Shown here: positions 6,322 through 12,449 of the stretch, one piece after another
How the letters are laid out: each line of letters begins with the position of its first letter
How positions within the stretch are numbered: the stretch's first letter is position 1
Assembly: GCA_007134165.1 (NCBI GenBank)
Contig: SLLJ01000221.1
Coordinates: 1 to 14,278 of the forward strand
Length of the DNA: 14,278 nucleotides
DNA from: Nitriliruptoraceae bacterium
Lineage (GTDB): Bacteria; Actinomycetota; Nitriliruptoria; Nitriliruptorales; Nitriliruptoraceae
Direction of reading: 5' to 3'
The notes under the pieces: model-generated
Database searches by the model: none
What the model saw: the letters and a program-made list of their open reading frames with translations, nothing else
Told to the model about the DNA's origin: nothing
Position numbers and translations under genes: made by a program

Positions 6322-6398
6322 TGGTCGGGCTGGCCGGACTTGAACCGGCGACCCCTCGCCCCCCAGACGAGTGCGCTACCAAACTGCGCCACAGCCCG
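6322..6398 (-). tRNA. tRNA-Pro (anticodon GGG)
   Basis: A 77-base cloverleaf including an encoded CCA. The acceptor stem CGGGCTG/CAGCCCG is perfect (7 bp). The D stem is GCGC/GCGC with loop AGTTTGGTA. The anticodon stem is CTCGT/GCGAG with one T-G pair and loop CTGGGGG, so the anticodon GGG is at 6364-6362. The T stem is GCCGG/CCGGC with loop TTCAAGT. The C1-G72 acceptor pair, A73 and the GG of the anticodon at positions 35-36 are usual for tRNA-Pro. It reads CCC and CCU codons, which are abundant in a genome of this composition. It lies between cmk-der and pgsA, in the same direction as both. Confidence 0.96.
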
Positions 6399-6410
6399 GT
6401 GCTGCCTCGC

Positions 6411-6416
6411 ACGGTA
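6411..6416 (-). promoter_or_regulatory. Possible -10 box of tRNA-Pro
   Basis: TACCGT on the minus strand fits TAnnnT and would start transcription about 6 bases before the mature tRNA end. No good -35 is visible 16-18 bases upstream, so this is weak. Confidence 0.25.
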
Positions 6417-6462
6417 CCGCGCGGGACGTGGTCTGGCCGGTCGGACCGGCCGCGGGGGTTGG

Positions 6463-6483
6463 CGAGACCGGCTGGCGGTCTCG
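6463..6483 (-). terminator. 8-bp hairpin downstream of cmk-der
   Basis: CGAGACCG (6463-6470) pairs with CGGTCTCG (6476-6483) around a 5-base loop. It lies between the cmk-der stop and tRNA-Pro and has no T-run. A further 17-base palindrome, GGCCGGTC-G-GACCGGCC, is at 6435-6451. Confidence 0.35.
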
Positions 6484-6508
6484 ACCGCCGCACGCTACCC
6501 GCTGCGAC

Positions 6509-6528
6509 CCCCTGGCGGCAACCAGGGG
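6509..6528 (-). terminator. 7-bp hairpin immediately after the cmk-der stop
   Basis: CCCCTGG (6509-6515) pairs with CCAGGGG (6522-6528), with a 6-base loop, starting 2 bases after the TGA of cmk-der. There is no T-run. The position favours a role in ending or stabilising the upstream transcript. Confidence 0.4.
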
Positions 6529-6529
6529 C

Positions 6530-8596
6530 TCAGCGGCGCCGACGCGGAGCCGGCGGACGGTCGTCGATGCGCAGGGGCACCCCCGTGAAGTCGTGGGCGG
6601 CACGCAGTTCGCGCTCGAGGTAGCGACGGTAGGCGTCGGGAAGCCGGCCGTTGGCGAAGACCACGATGTGGGGCGGGGCGGTCCCGACCTGGGTGGCATA
6701 GCGGATCTTGAGGTGGCGCTGCCCCTGCCGGGGTAGCGGGTGACGCTCGACCGCGTCGGCGACCAGACGGTTGAGCTCGTGGGTCGTGATCCGGCGACGG
6801 TGATTGTCGCGGACCAGCCGCAGGGCAGCCAGCACGCGGCGCAACCCGCGTCCGGTGAGCGCGGAGACGTTGATCCGAGGGGCCCACGCCGCGAAGGCCA
6901 GGAGACGGTCCAGCTCGCGCTCGAGGTCCACCCGCCGATCGCCGTCGAGGGCATCCCACTTGTTGAGCACCAGCACCACGCCGCACCCGGCGTCGCGGAG
7001 CTCGGCAGCCAGCCGCTGGTCCTGCTCGCCCAACGGCTCACTGGCATCGAGGATGAACAGCACCAGGTCCGACTGCGCGATCGCCGCACGGGTCCGGTCG
7101 ACCGAGTACAACTCGGTGTCCTCGCCGTGGCGGTAGCGCCGCCGCAGGCCGGCGGTGTCGACGAACACCCACGGCTCACCGTCGAGCTCGACCATGGTGT
7201 CCACGGCATCGCGGGTGGTGTGCGCCACGGCGTCGACGATCGAGCGCTCCTCCCCCGCCAGGCGGTTGAACAACGAGGACTTGCCCACGTTGGGCCGGCC
7301 GACGAGCGCAACCCGCGGCACCTGCGAGGTGTCGGGCACCGCCACCTCACCGACGGGCAGGCCCGCCACGACCTCGTCGAGCAGGTCCCCGACCCCACGC
7401 CCGTGCCGGGCCGACACCGCGTGTGGCGTCCCGAGCCCGAGCCGGTACAGCTCGTGGGCCAGGGGCTCCTGACGCTCGCCGTCGACCTTGTTGGCCACGA
7501 CCAGCACCGGCACCCCACCGCGGCGCAACTGCCGGGCGTAGCGCTCGTCGTCGTCGAGAACCCCGACGGTGGCGTCGACCACCAGCAGCACGAGGTCCGC
7601 GGTCTCGATCGCGGCCTCGGCCTGCGCCACGATCCGCGCGGCCATGCCCTGCGCCCCGTGTTCCCAGCCACCGGTGTCGATCACGACGAATGGCGTCCCG
7701 GTCCAAGCCGCGAGGTGCTCGGTACGGTCGCGGGTGACTCCGGGTCGCTCCTCGACGATCGTGACGCGGGCACCGAGGATCCGGTTGACCAGGGTGGACT
7801 TGCCGACGTTGGGCCGGCCGACGACGGCCACTCGGGGCAGGGCGCGGTGGCCGCGCACCGGATCCTGCGCCGCGTCGGCCGGGACGGCGTCGGCCGGGAC
7901 GGCGTCAGCGACGGCGCCGGCCGCTGACCAGGCCCGCGCCACGATCTCGCCGACGACCTCCTCGAAGGCGAGATCGGTGGTGTCGAGCACCCAGGCGTCC
8001 TCGGCCTGGATCAGGGGGGACACCGCGCGACCGGCGTCGGCCTGGTCGCGGGCACGGATCGCCTCGGCCAGCGCCTCGAGGTCGTGCTCGCCGTGACCGA
8101 GCTGCTCGGCGCGGCGCCGGGCACGCTCCTCGGGCGAAGCCGTCAGGAAGACCTTGAGGTCGGCCTCGGGCAGCACCACCGTGCCGATGTCCCGGCCCTC
8201 GACCACTCCCCCGGCCCCGACTGCTGCGCGCTGGCTCGGCACGAGCGCCTCACGGACCTTGGCGTGAGCGGACACCGCCGATACGGCGGCGGTCACCGCC
8301 TCACCGCGGATCTCGGTCTCGACGTCCTCACCGTCGAGCCAGGCGCGCTCGTCACGCCAGCTGATGTCGGCGGCAACGACCACCCGAGCACACGCCACCG
8401 GGTCATCGGGCGCGACCCCGGCGCGCAGGCAGGCCAGCGTGGCCGCCCGGTACATCGCCCCGGTGTCGAGGTGGGTGACACCAAGCGCCTCAGCGACCGC
8501 CCGCGACACCGTCGACTTGCCCGCTCCCGCTGGGCCATCGATGGCCACGACCGGTCCCCCGGCCCCCGGATCGTTGGCGTTCGGGTCGGCGGGCAT
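6530..8596 (-). CDS. cmk-der: Fused cytidylate kinase / ribosome biogenesis GTPase Der
   Basis: A 688-residue, two-function protein with no break in frame. Residues about 15-225 are cytidylate kinase, which phosphorylates CMP/dCMP with ATP: P-loop GPAGAGKST (21-29), LDTGAMYR (43-50) and EGRDIGT (133-139). A linker (about 226-252) contains an AVPAD repeat. Residues about 253-688 are Der/EngA, the double GTPase of 50S assembly. GTPase 1 has GRPNVGKST (260-268), DTGG (307-310) and NKVD (369-372). GTPase 2 has GRPNVGKSS (433-441), DTAG (480-483) and NKWD (545-548). A C-terminal KH-like domain follows. In M. tuberculosis cmk and engA are adjacent separate genes; bifunctional fusions occur in other actinobacteria. 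ATG 8596 has AGGAGG 5 bases upstream; an in-frame ATG at 8659 would only add a Pro/Thr repeat tail. Confidence 0.95.
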   Translation of the reverse strand: MPADPNANDPGAGGPVVAIDGPAGAGKSTVSRAVAEALGVTHLDTGAMYRAATLACLRAGVAPDDPVACARVVVAADISWRDERAWLDGEDVETEIRGEAVTAAVSAVSAHAKVREALVPSQRAAVGAGGVVEGRDIGTVVLPEADLKVFLTASPEERARRRAEQLGHGEHDLEALAEAIRARDQADAGRAVSPLIQAEDAWVLDTTDLAFEEVVGEIVARAWSAAGAVADAVPADAVPADAAQDPVRGHRALPRVAVVGRPNVGKSTLVNRILGARVTIVEERPGVTRDRTEHLAAWTGTPFVVIDTGGWEHGAQGMAARIVAQAEAAIETADLVLLVVDATVGVLDDDERYARQLRRGGVPVLVVANKVDGERQEPLAHELYRLGLGTPHAVSARHGRGVGDLLDEVVAGLPVGEVAVPDTSQVPRVALVGRPNVGKSSLFNRLAGEERSIVDAVAHTTRDAVDTMVELDGEPWVFVDTAGLRRRYRHGEDTELYSVDRTRAAIAQSDLVLFILDASEPLGEQDQRLAAELRDAGCGVVLVLNKWDALDGDRRVDLERELDRLLAFAAWAPRINVSALTGRGLRRVLAALRLVRDNHRRRITTHELNRLVADAVERHPLPRQGQRHLKIRYATQVGTAPPHIVVFANGRLPDAYRRYLERELRAAHDFTGVPLRIDDRPPAPRRRR
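7873..7902 (-). repeat. In-frame 15-base tandem repeat in the Cmk-Der linker
   Basis: A 15-base unit (CGTCGGCCGGGACGG on the + strand) occurs twice exactly, at 7873-7887 and 7888-7902, followed by a decayed third copy. It encodes the pentapeptide repeat (VPADA) joining the kinase to the first GTPase domain, so copy-number change would alter linker length without a frameshift. Confidence 0.75.
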
Positions 8597-8607
8597 GCGG
8601 GCCTCCT

Positions 8608-8637
8608 GGGTCGGGGTCGGACGGGTCGGGGTCGGAC
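8608..8637. repeat. 15-base tandem repeat between aroA and cmk-der
   Basis: GGGTCGGGGTCGGAC occurs twice exactly (8608-8622, 8623-8637) with a partial third copy to 8645. It fills most of the 59-base gap between aroA and cmk-der and sits just upstream of the cmk-der ribosome-binding site. Confidence 0.75.
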
Positions 8638-8655
8638 GGATCGGGCGGTGGCAGG

Positions 8656-10074
8656 TCAACCGGCGTCGAGCACCTCCACCCGACCCCCGAGCCCTCGAAG
8701 GTCGGCGAGGAACGTCGGGTAGGAGGTCGCCACCGCCTCGAACCCGGTGATCTCCACCGCCGCCGTGCCCAGCACCCCGGCGATCGCCGCGGTCATCGCG
8801 ATGCGGTGGTCGCCGTGCGCTTCGACGATCCCGCCGCGCGGGCGCTGCTGACCCGCCACACGGTAGCCGTCCGCCCGCTGCTCGACGTGGATGCCGAGCG
8901 CGCCGAGCGCCGCCGCGAGTACCGAGATGCGATCGGACTCCTTGACCCGCAGCTCGGCGGCGTCCGCCACCTCGAGCCCGTCGCGGCTCAGCGCCCCGGC
9001 CACCGCGAGCACCGGCAACTCATCGATGGCATCCACCACCAACCGACCGTCGAGCGCCGCACCCGTCAGGCTCGCGGGTGCGGCCGTCAGGGTGGCCACC
9101 GGCTCGCCGGCCCGTTCACCGGTGAGCGTGCTGCCAACCTCCGCCCCGAGCCGGCGCAGAGCCCCCACCACCCCCATCCGGGTCGGGTTGGCGCACACGC
9201 CACGGACCTCGATCGATCCCGCCCCGGCTGCGGCTGCCACGAGCCAGAATGCCGCGGAGGACGGATCGCCCGCGACCGCGACGGGGGCCGCACGCAGCGC
9301 ACCGGGTTCGATCGTGACGGCCTCGTGGCCGTCCTCATCGAGCCGCGAGCTCACCGGGTGCCCGAGGTAGGCCAGCAAGCGCTCGGTGTGGTCGCGGGAG
9401 GGCAGCGGCGAGATCACGGTGGTGGGACCCTGGGCCCGCAGCCCGGCCAGCAGCACACACGACTTGACCTGCGCGCTGGCCACCGGGCTGCGGTACACGA
9501 CCCCGCGCAGGTCCCCCCCGTGCACGACAACCGGCGGCAGCCGTCCACCCCCTCGGGCTTCCACCCGCGCCCCCATCGCCCGCAACGGTACGGCCACCCG
9601 CTCCACCGGCCGGCGGCGCAACGAGGCGTCACCGCTGAGCACGTGCAGGCCCTCGATCCCGGCGACCACCCCGCACAGCAGCCGCAGCGAGGTCCCCGAG
9701 TTGCCACAGTCCAGGACGTCCGAGGCCTCCCCGAGCGGACCCTCAACCTCCCCCTCCAGTTGACCGTGAGTGTCGGTGGCGAGATCGACTCGCGCCCCCA
9801 GCCGCCGAAGGGCCTCGGCAGTCGCCGCAACGTCCCCACTGGGCGCGAGCCCCGCGACCGGCACGGTCTCGCCGACAAGAGCCCCGAGCAGCAGGGCTCG
9901 GTGGCTCAGCGACTTGTCCCCCGGCACCCGCACGTTCCCCGACAACCCGCTGGGGTGGATGCGAACCCGATGCACGGGCGTTGGATGGGAAACGGTGGGT
10001 GTCGGCACGGCGGGCTCGCTCACGAGTCGGAGGCGGGCGGTGGTCGCGGTGCCGCCCCGCACGCAGCCTGCCAC
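8656..10074 (-). CDS. aroA: 3-phosphoshikimate 1-carboxyvinyltransferase (EPSP synthase)
   Basis: A protein of up to 472 residues catalysing the sixth shikimate-pathway step (phosphoenolpyruvate plus shikimate 3-phosphate to EPSP). Numbering from GTG 10074, motifs are PGDKSLSHR (51-59), LDCGNSGTSLRLL (121-133), SGDASLRRRPVERV (147-160), SPVASAQVKS (196-205), PSRDHTERLL (225-234), NPTR (296-299), DAIDELP (348-354), RVKESDRI (376-383) and GDHRIAMT (421-428). Catalytic Lys54, Asp351 and Glu379 are present. The set GDKS, RDHTE, SAQVK and NPTR is the class II EPSP synthase pattern. The start is uncertain: GTG 10074 has no clear ribosome-binding site, and GTG 10023 (455 residues) is closer to the usual family length. 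It lies 56 bases after tyrA, presumably in the same operon. Confidence 0.94.
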   Translation of the reverse strand: MAGCVRGGTATTARLRLVSEPAVPTPTVSHPTPVHRVRIHPSGLSGNVRVPGDKSLSHRALLLGALVGETVPVAGLAPSGDVAATAEALRRLGARVDLATDTHGQLEGEVEGPLGEASDVLDCGNSGTSLRLLCGVVAGIEGLHVLSGDASLRRRPVERVAVPLRAMGARVEARGGGRLPPVVVHGGDLRGVVYRSPVASAQVKSCVLLAGLRAQGPTTVISPLPSRDHTERLLAYLGHPVSSRLDEDGHEAVTIEPGALRAAPVAVAGDPSSAAFWLVAAAAGAGSIEVRGVCANPTRMGVVGALRRLGAEVGSTLTGERAGEPVATLTAAPASLTGAALDGRLVVDAIDELPVLAVAGALSRDGLEVADAAELRVKESDRISVLAAALGALGIHVEQRADGYRVAGQQRPRGGIVEAHGDHRIAMTAAIAGVLGTAAVEITGFEAVATSYPTFLADLRGLGGRVEVLDAG

Positions 10075-10130
10075 TCCCGGCCTGCCCCCGCCATTCCACG
10101 GCTCCCGGGTCAGGCTCGCTCGCGTCGGGA

Positions 10131-11273
10131 TCAGTCACGTGGGGCGGTCCCCGGATCCACCTCCTCGAGGTGGACGGGCAGACCGCGCTGGTGCAGGGCC
10201 CGGCGGCCTCGCTCGGCGTCGCGCGCCGCGATACGGACGAGCAGCACCCCACGCCGGCCCTCGGCAGCATGCCGCATGGCCACGTCCTCGACGTTGATCC
10301 CCGCCTCGCCGAGCGCGGTGGTGGCCACCGCCAGCGATCCCGGACGGTCGGCCAGCCCGACCACCAGATCGACCGCCGGGCCGGGCGCGCCCTTCTCGAC
10401 CAGACGCCGCCGCGCGGCGCTCGCCCGCGACAGCACGGCCCGCAGCTCAGCGTCCTGCCCCCTGTCGAGTGCGGTGCGCAACGTCCCGAGCCGGGCCGTG
10501 AAGGCATCGAGCGCCTCGAGTACCGCCTCGCGGTTGCCGGTGAGGATCCCGAGCCACAGCGCCGGGTCGGAGGCGGCGATGCGGGTCGTGTCCCGGAAAC
10601 CACCGCCCGCCACCGCCAGCACCGCCTCGCCCACCGTGTCCACCGCGTCGCCGGCGACATCCGCCAGGACCGAGGCGACCACCTGGGGCAGGTGGCTGAC
10701 CAGCGCGACCAGCTCGTCGTGACGCTCGGCCGGCAGCGCCAGCACGCGGGCGCCGAGTGAACGCAGGAAGGCCGCCAGCCGACGCAGGATCTCGTCGTCG
10801 GTGATCGCACTCGGGGTCAGGATCCACGTCGCCGCCGCGAACAGCTCCGGATCGGCGGCGTCCGGTCCACTGCGTTCACTACCGGCCATGGGATGGCCCC
10901 CCACGAACCGGTGCGGTCCCCCCGACCTCAACGTCAATCTCGACTCGACATTTAGTATCAAGTGATACTTGAGGCTTGCAACATCGGTGAGGATCGCGTC
11001 TGGGGGAGCGTGTTCGGCCACCTGCTCGATGACCTCGGGGACCACCTGCGCGGGGGTGGCCACCACGACCAGGTCGGCGTCGCCCACCGCGCCCGCCACG
11101 GTGGGCGCCACCCGGTCGGCCAACCCGAGCGCGGCCAGCCGCTTCCGAACGGACGCTTCGGCGTCGGTGACCGTGACCCGGGCCGCGCCCCGGGCCCGGA
11201 CCGCCGCGGCGAACGACCCCCCCACCAGTCCACCGCCCACCACCGCGACGCGGTGCAGGTCGCCGGCGGTCAT
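10131..11273 (-). CDS. tyrA: Prephenate dehydrogenase with C-terminal ACT domain
   Basis: A 380-residue enzyme oxidising prephenate to 4-hydroxyphenylpyruvate in tyrosine synthesis. Residues about 7-170 form the NAD-binding Rossmann domain, with GGGLVG (13-18), VVVATPAQ and LTDVAS, then FVGGHPMAGSE (123-133, His127). The helical domain has VALVSHLPQ with the conserved His194, then GGGFRDTTRIAASDP. An ACT domain (about 302-375; VDLVVGLADRPGSLAVATTA, then LGEAGINVEDV) probably binds an aromatic amino acid for feedback control. The ATG overlaps the aroH stop by 4 bases (ATGA); the frame is open further upstream, but that is inside aroH. Residues about 98-119 are encoded by an anomalous AT-rich stretch with rare codons (ATA, CTA, AGA, TTG), although the frame is intact and length is close to that of other TyrA proteins. 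Confidence 0.93.
   Translation of the reverse strand: MTAGDLHRVAVVGGGLVGGSFAAAVRARGAARVTVTDAEASVRKRLAALGLADRVAPTVAGAVGDADLVVVATPAQVVPEVIEQVAEHAPPDAILTDVASLKYHLILNVESRLTLRSGGPHRFVGGHPMAGSERSGPDAADPELFAAATWILTPSAITDDEILRRLAAFLRSLGARVLALPAERHDELVALVSHLPQVVASVLADVAGDAVDTVGEAVLAVAGGGFRDTTRIAASDPALWLGILTGNREAVLEALDAFTARLGTLRTALDRGQDAELRAVLSRASAARRRLVEKGAPGPAVDLVVGLADRPGSLAVATTALGEAGINVEDVAMRHAAEGRRGVLLVRIAARDAERGRRALHQRGLPVHLEEVDPGTAPRD
10926..10974. repeat. AT-rich patch bounded by 6-base inverted repeats inside tyrA
   Basis: CCTCAA (10926-10931) and TTGAGG (10969-10974) are inverted copies flanking a 49-base patch. By my count GC is about 42% over 10931-10980, far below its surroundings. Within it AGTATCA-AG-TGATACT (10954-10969) is a perfect 7+2+7 dyad, overlapped by TCAAGT-GAT-ACTTGA (10958-10972). 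The patch is wholly within the tyrA reading frame. Confidence 0.7.
10952..10981 (-). promoter_or_regulatory. Promoter/operator-like site inside tyrA
   Basis: On the minus strand TTGCAA (10981-10976) and TACTAA (10957-10952) are 18 bases apart, a plausible -35/-10 pair. The perfect dyad at 10954-10969 covers the spacer and the edge of the -10, where an operator would sit. It would transcribe the 3' part of tyrA and aroA. Matches to consensus are moderate, and AT-rich patches produce such matches by chance. Confidence 0.3.
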
Positions 11274-11644
11274 TCGGGCAGATCGGTGCGCAGCTGGCGC
11301 GCCGCGTGCAGGTAGACGTGCCGGAGCTGACGCGGAGTCCGGGTCGTGTAGGCGTGCACCAGTAGCCGGATGCAACGCTCGATGCCCCCGTCGATGCCCA
11401 GCTCCCTGGCGCACAGCAGCGGCACGTGGGTGATCCCGGCCTCCCGGGCCGCCTCCGCCGGGAAGGCACTGCGAACGTCGTCGGTGGCGGTGAACACGAT
11501 CGAGATGAGATCCTCCTCGTCGAGTTCGTTGCGCGCCAGCAGCTGCGCGATGAGCTCCCCGGTGCGCTCGAGCACGTGGCTGCGCTCGTCGAGGTCCAGC
11601 GTCGTGGCCGCCCGCAGCGCCCGGACCCGCGGTTCAGCGCTCAT
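11270..11644 (-). CDS. aroH: Chorismate mutase, AroH (monofunctional, B. subtilis type)
   Basis: A 124-residue enzyme converting chorismate to prephenate, the substrate of the TyrA encoded immediately downstream. It is the trimeric AroH class, not the helical AroQ class. It has VRALRAATT (Arg11, equivalent to B. subtilis Arg7), ATDDVRSAFPAEAAR, PLLCARELGIDGGIERCIR (Cys78, Glu81, Arg93), HVYLHAARQLR (Tyr111, Arg116) and LRTDL. Thus the active-site residues Arg7, Cys75, Glu78, Arg90 and Tyr108 of the B. subtilis enzyme all have counterparts. Length is normal. The ATG lies within the end of rluB (11-base overlap), with AGGAG 8 bases upstream, and the stop overlaps the tyrA ATG by 4 bases, so expression of the three is likely coupled. 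Confidence 0.95.
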   Translation of the reverse strand: MSAEPRVRALRAATTLDLDERSHVLERTGELIAQLLARNELDEEDLISIVFTATDDVRSAFPAEAAREAGITHVPLLCARELGIDGGIERCIRLLVHAYTTRTPRQLRHVYLHAARQLRTDLPE

Positions 11645-12449
11645 CGCGCGAGCTCCTCACCTGTCGACGAGCGTCCCGTTCGTCCCGGCTGACCCGGCGG
11701 GGATCGGGTCCGCGGGCCGGAGGTCGGCTCTGGGTCCCGGCGGTCGCGTGCAACGCGCTGATCTCGACCGGGGTCAGCATGCGCCATTTGCCCTGACGCA
11801 GCTCACCGAGCTCGATGCCACCGAATGCGACCCGTGCGAGCCGTTCGACGTTGAGGCCCAGCGCCCCGAACATGCGCCGTACCTCACGCTTGCGACCCTC
11901 GGTCATCACGATCTCGACCAAGGCCTTGCCCCGTGCTTCCTCGACCACACGGATTCTCCGCGCCCGGGCGGGGCCGTCCTCGAGCTCCACCCCGTCGCGC
12001 AGCGCCTGGAGGGCACGCTTGCGCACCGGACCGGGGACCAGGGCCAGGTAGGTGCGCTCCACCTCGAAGGAGGGGTGCAGGAGGCGGTGGGCGAGTTCCC
12101 CGTCGTTGGTGAGCAGCAGCAGCCCCTCGGTGTCCTGATCGAGCCGACCGACCGGGAACAGGCGCTGGGGCAGGTTGACCAGGTCGAGCACGGTCGGCCG
12201 GCCCCCCGGGTCGTCGGCGGTCGTGACCACGCCCGGTGGCTTGTTGAGCAGGACGTACACGCGGTCGGGGTCCACGTTGATCCGCTCCCCGTCGACCTCG
12301 ACGCGGTCGTGCTCGGCGCGGACCTTCTGGCCGAGGTGGGCGACCTCGCCGTTGACCGTGACCCGGCCTTCGACGATGAGCTGCTCGCAGGCACGACGCG
12401 AGTCCACTCCGGCCGCAGCCAGCACCTTCTGCAGACGTTGCTCAGCCAT
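11634..12449 (-). CDS. rluB: rRNA pseudouridine synthase, RluB/RsuA family
   Basis: A 271-residue enzyme likely to make a pseudouridine in 23S rRNA. An N-terminal S4 RNA-binding domain (about 4-50) has RLQKVLAAAGVDSRRACEQL, IVEGRVTVNG. The catalytic domain has VLLNKPPGVVTT, VGRLDQDTEGLLLLTNDG with the catalytic Asp104, and EGRKREVRRMF (184-194). About 35 basic, Arg-rich residues at the C-terminus are extra and probably disordered or RNA-binding. ATG 12449 has GAGGAG 7 bases upstream and overlaps the scpB stop by 8 bases. Frame extension upstream lies antiphase inside scpB and is not used. The scpA-scpB-rluB order is widely conserved in Gram-positive bacteria. RluB versus other RsuA-family targets cannot be decided from sequence; family membership is secure. 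Confidence 0.94.
   Translation of the reverse strand: MAEQRLQKVLAAAGVDSRRACEQLIVEGRVTVNGEVAHLGQKVRAEHDRVEVDGERINVDPDRVYVLLNKPPGVVTTADDPGGRPTVLDLVNLPQRLFPVGRLDQDTEGLLLLTNDGELAHRLLHPSFEVERTYLALVPGPVRKRALQALRDGVELEDGPARARRIRVVEEARGKALVEIVMTEGRKREVRRMFGALGLNVERLARVAFGGIELGELRQGKWRMLTPVEISALHATAGTQSRPPARGPDPRRVSRDERDARRQVRSSRDER

Noticed and set aside
6267..6392. Upstream extension of pgsA to 6392
   Set aside because: It would translate through most of tRNA-Pro and the 12-bp hairpin, and a ribosome-binding site is present at 6270-6275.
6376..7671. 431-codon minus-strand frame overlapping cmk-der in another phase
   Set aside because: Trp/Ser/Arg-rich out-of-phase translation of the Der coding region that also runs into tRNA-Pro.
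8806..10722. Very long open frame (638 codons) on the + strand opposite aroA and tyrA
   Set aside because: It is antisense to two unmistakable enzymes. Long stop-free antisense frames are routine at this GC, and its translation is low-complexity Arg/Pro/Gln-rich with no recognisable domain.
10932..10951. ATG followed by a short frame next to the tyrA dyad, as a relic of an inserted antitoxin-like gene
   Set aside because: Only five codons before a stop, out of phase with tyrA. The resemblance to an operator-plus-start arrangement is suggestive only, and the TyrA frame and length argue against a plain insertion.
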